Below, one piece after another: positions 14,270-16,590 of a stretch of 16,590 nt of DNA. This stretch comes from Myxococcales bacterium (lineage in GTDB: Bacteria; Myxococcota; UBA796; SXON01). Below the pieces are notes generated by a model. It was given only the letters and a program-made list of their open reading frames with translations. It ran no database searches and was not told the DNA's origin. Each line of letters starts with the position of its first letter. The stretch's first letter is position 1. The translations under genes were made by a program, and so were the position numbers. Location: assembly GCA_009692585.1 (NCBI GenBank), contig SHYX01000071.1, positions 1-16,590 on the forward strand. Reading direction: 5' to 3'.

Positions 14270-15263
14270 CGGACTTGTTCTGCTCGCTGGTGTGGCCCTC
14301 GCAGCGGAGGTGGATGGGCCGTGGAAGGGCGGCGCCTACGTGGACCTGGCGGTGGTCGGTGTCGAGGTGCACGCGGTCTGGTTGAAGAAGGACGAGCTCT
14401 GGTACGCGCGCGGGGACGGCGCGCCGGAGCGTGTCGCGACCGGGGTACAGTCTGGCGACGGCGGTGGCCTCCGGCCCGAGGTGGTGGTCAGCGGCGGCGC
14501 GGTCAGCGTGGTCTACAGCACGGCGACGGCGCTGGTCAAACGACTGCGGGCGGGGAGCGGCTGGACGGAAACGATGGTGTCCCCGCCCGGACTCGCCGGC
14601 CCCTTCCTCGCGGCGATCGTCCCGGCGGTCGGGGGGGGCACCCTCGTGGCGGGGATCGGCGGCGGCCATCACGGCAGCTCGGTCTTCGTAGAGGGGAAGG
14701 CGATCTACGACGGTGGCGCCGACGGGGTGTGCATGTGCTGCAAGCCGTCCCTGGTGGCGGACGCCACTGGATACCAGCTGGTGTTTCGCGACGCCGACGG
14801 GCTCCGACGCGACATTCGGAAGCTCAGCTCCACCGACGGCGGCCGCTGGACAGACGCGGGGGAGGTCACGCACGGTGGGTGGAGCCCGGGCGGTTGTCCG
14901 AGCGATGGGCCAGTCGCGACCCCCACCACGGTCGTCGTCAGCGATGGGCGGTCTGGACGCCGGATCGTCTACGAGATCGATCGCACCGGGGAAAAAGCGC
15001 TGGCGTCGGTGGATCCGAAGGCGGAGATGTTGCAGCCGCGCGCGCTCCCGGATGCCTCGCTCACCACCTGGGTGGAAGCCGTACCCGGCAAGAGCACGCT
15101 GGTGGTCCGCGACGGTCCCGGTCGCCCGCAGGCGGTCGCGTCCACCGCCGGCCGCATGGAACCGGGCGATCCGGTGGCGGTCGGCAGCGAGGTGTGGATC
15201 CCCTGGCAGGGCGACGTCGCCCACGTCACCCGCTGGGAGAGCCAGGCTCCGCCGGGCCTATAG
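14262..15263 (+). CDS. Secreted sialidase-like (BNR type) beta-propeller protein with C-x-C-C motif
   Basis: This encodes 333 residues. The first 14-15 (MLDGLVLLAGVALA) form a signal peptide without a basic start, likely cleaved after ALA; there is no lipobox Cys. The rest is beta-rich with propeller-like repeats. Residues 157-160 read CMCC, followed by VFRDADGLRRDIRKLSSTDG (about 174-193) and GGWSPGGCPSDGP (205-217). This order (Cys-x-Cys-Cys, FRD...RDI, S-T-D-G-G Asp box, DGW/GGW...GCP...GP) is that of the sialidase-like proteins often annotated as exo-alpha-sialidase or BNR-repeat proteins. The Arg triad and Tyr/Glu pair of true sialidases cannot be shown by eye, so sugar hydrolysis is unproven; the Cys set could bind a metal. 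The start is fixed by GGAGG and overlaps DUF2237. The TAG at 15261 is followed at once by the GTG of the next gene in the same frame. Confidence 0.8.
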   Translation: MLDGLVLLAGVALAAEVDGPWKGGAYVDLAVVGVEVHAVWLKKDELWYARGDGAPERVATGVQSGDGGGLRPEVVVSGGAVSVVYSTATALVKRLRAGSGWTETMVSPPGLAGPFLAAIVPAVGGGTLVAGIGGGHHGSSVFVEGKAIYDGGADGVCMCCKPSLVADATGYQLVFRDADGLRRDIRKLSSTDGGRWTDAGEVTHGGWSPGGCPSDGPVATPTTVVVSDGRSGRRIVYEIDRTGEKALASVDPKAEMLQPRALPDASLTTWVEAVPGKSTLVVRDGPGRPQAVASTAGRMEPGDPVAVGSEVWIPWQGDVAHVTRWESQAPPGL

Positions 15264-16590
15264 GTGTCGCGACCTCGTCGTGGTCCGCCGGAGGTGTCCG
15301 AGCCGCCCGCACCCGGCGGCGATCTTGGCCTGGGCGCATTTCTGGCCTGGCTCACCGTGGGCGAGGTGCCCCCGTCGGTGGATCGCTGGTTCGGGGACTG
15401 GCTGCGCAGCGCGGGGCTGGCACGAGACCCCAAGGCCGGGGAGATCGCCGACTTCCTGGACACCGCGGTGTCGTGGGGGACGCTCGCTTCGTTTTCGCCG
15501 TTTCGCGGCCGAGGCAAGGGGGCGGACACCGCGCTGGTGAACTATGCGGCCGCCGTCCGCCGCCCGCGCGACCTCCTGCAGCTCTGGCGTCGCGCCGACG
15601 CCGACTTTGCCGCGCGCATCCGTGCCTACGGCGCCAGCGAGGACCCCTCGGGCGACGCGGCGGCCCTCGATCGCATCGCCGCCGACTCACCGGATGAGGA
15701 GGTCCGCCTCCTGGCCCGGTTGGTGCGGCACGGGATTCCGCCCTGGCACGCGCCGGCGGTGCGAAAGCGGGCGGCGCGTTCCGGGGAAGACTGGCTGGCG
15801 CGCTGGTTGCCGATGCAGGCGCGTCGGCCGCCGTTGTGGCTGCGGGTCGCCGAGCCGCGCAACGCCGCGGTCGTCCGCGACATGCTCGCCGCTGACGGAC
15901 TGCGCGCGGTACTCCAGGACGGCGCCGCCCTGGCGATGATCGGCGCGACGCCGGTGTTCCGGAGCCGTGCATGGCGCGAAGGCCGCATCGAGATCCAAGA
16001 CCTCGCCAGCCAGCGTGTAGGCGACGCCGCGCCGGCGGGGCCGGGACAGGTGGTCTGGGACGCGTGCGCCGGCAGCGGCGGCAAGACGCTCCACCTCTGG
16101 GCGCGGTTGGAGGGACGAGGCGCGATTCACGCCTCCGACTCCTCGCCGTCGCGACTCAAGGAGCTTCGCAAGCGGCTGGCCCGTGTCGATGGCCGCAACG
16201 TGCGGATCTGGCCGTGGAACGGAGCGGCACCGGTGCCGCTGCCTGCCGAGGTGACGGCTCGCCGCGGCTTCGACATGGTGTTGGTCGATGCGCCGTGCAG
16301 CGGCTCGGGCACCTGGCGGCGGCGTCCCGACGCACGCCTGCGCTCGGTGGCCTCGGCGATCCCCCGCTGGGCGTCGCAACAGCGGGAGATTCTGGACGCC
16401 GCTGCGACGGCGGTGAAAGCAGGCGGAGCGCTGGTCTACGCCACCTGCAGCGCCTGGGTCGAAGAGAACGAGGACACCGTGGCCGCCTTCCTTGCCGGGC
16501 ACGCCGGCTGGACCTGTGAGCGGTCGGGACTCGTGGGCGCTCCCGACCTGGATGCGGATACACTCTTTGTCGCGACGCTTCGGCGGGGGG
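15264..16590 (+). CDS. RsmB/NOP2-family RNA (cytosine-5) methyltransferase, 3' end cut by window
   Basis: From GTG 15264 the frame is open for 442 codons to the window edge. The methyltransferase half has PPLWLRVAEP (about 191-200), the SAM motif DACAGSGGKT (266-275), DAPCSGSGTWRRRPD (342-356) with one catalytic Cys345, and YATCS (392-396) with the second, Cys395. This two-Cys arrangement is the m5C methyltransferase mechanism (RsmB, NOP2), most likely on rRNA. The last visible residues, DTLFVATLRRG, match the usual end of the family, so only a few residues seem to be missing. The roughly 190 residues before the core are helical and charged; they could be a divergent NusB-like domain, but I do not recognise it. 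The start directly abuts the previous TAG; GTG at 15294, after GGAG, is an alternative. Confidence 0.92.
   Translation, partial: MSRPRRGPPEVSEPPAPGGDLGLGAFLAWLTVGEVPPSVDRWFGDWLRSAGLARDPKAGEIADFLDTAVSWGTLASFSPFRGRGKGADTALVNYAAAVRRPRDLLQLWRRADADFAARIRAYGASEDPSGDAAALDRIAADSPDEEVRLLARLVRHGIPPWHAPAVRKRAARSGEDWLARWLPMQARRPPLWLRVAEPRNAAVVRDMLAADGLRAVLQDGAALAMIGATPVFRSRAWREGRIEIQDLASQRVGDAAPAGPGQVVWDACAGSGGKTLHLWARLEGRGAIHASDSSPSRLKELRKRLARVDGRNVRIWPWNGAAPVPLPAEVTARRGFDMVLVDAPCSGSGTWRRRPDARLRSVASAIPRWASQQREILDAAATAVKAGGALVYATCSAWVEENEDTVAAFLAGHAGWTCERSGLVGAPDLDADTLFVATLRRG

Overview
The window looks like a chromosomal segment of a GC-rich Myxococcota (former deltaproteobacterial) genome. The evidence is the strong G/C bias at third codon positions and a set of large secreted lipoproteins built from MopE-like acidic metal-binding repeats, FG-GAP/VCBS propeller repeats, a lamin-tail domain and a CARDB domain, a mix common in that phylum. 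No species can be named. I see no phage, transposase, integrase, CRISPR, tRNA or rRNA.

Layout. 1-203 is the 5' part of a lipoprotein gene on the minus strand that leaves the window. It faces, across 60 bases, a 946-residue lipoprotein of Ig-like modules (264-3104). The stop of that gene overlaps the start of an SRAP/HMCES-type abasic-site DNA-protein crosslinker (3104-3754), followed by a gamma-class carbonic anhydrase (3771-4277). A DEAD-box RNA helicase (4318-5562, minus) is divergent from a secreted chalcone-isomerase-like protein (5598-6140). Next come an 879-residue lipoprotein with a seven-repeat FG-GAP propeller (6191-8830) and an EamA-type permease (8848-9669), which converges on thiC (9682-11235, minus). 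From 11236 to 12115 lies the only large non-genic stretch; it holds a 51-bp tandem repeat with alternating hairpins and two possible small overlapping ORFs. The last block reads rightwards as one tightly packed run: a 589-residue VCBS-repeat/CARDB lipoprotein (12116-13885), a DUF2237 protein (13892-14269), a secreted sialidase-like protein with a C-x-C-C motif (14262-15263), and an RsmB/NOP2-type RNA methyltransferase (15264 to the window edge).

How it works together. There is no single pathway. Housekeeping enzymes (DNA repair, CO2 hydration, RNA remodelling, thiamine pyrimidine synthesis, rRNA methylation) alternate with envelope proteins, and several junctions are translationally coupled (TGATG, a possible CTGA, ATGCTTGA, TAG directly followed by GTG). 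Several genes that begin transcription units have no Shine-Dalgarno sequence but carry a TANNNT-like hexamer 5-7 bases before the ATG, which suggests leaderless mRNAs. I did not find a clear defence or biosynthetic system. The least explained part is the repeat and small-ORF region at 11601-11946.
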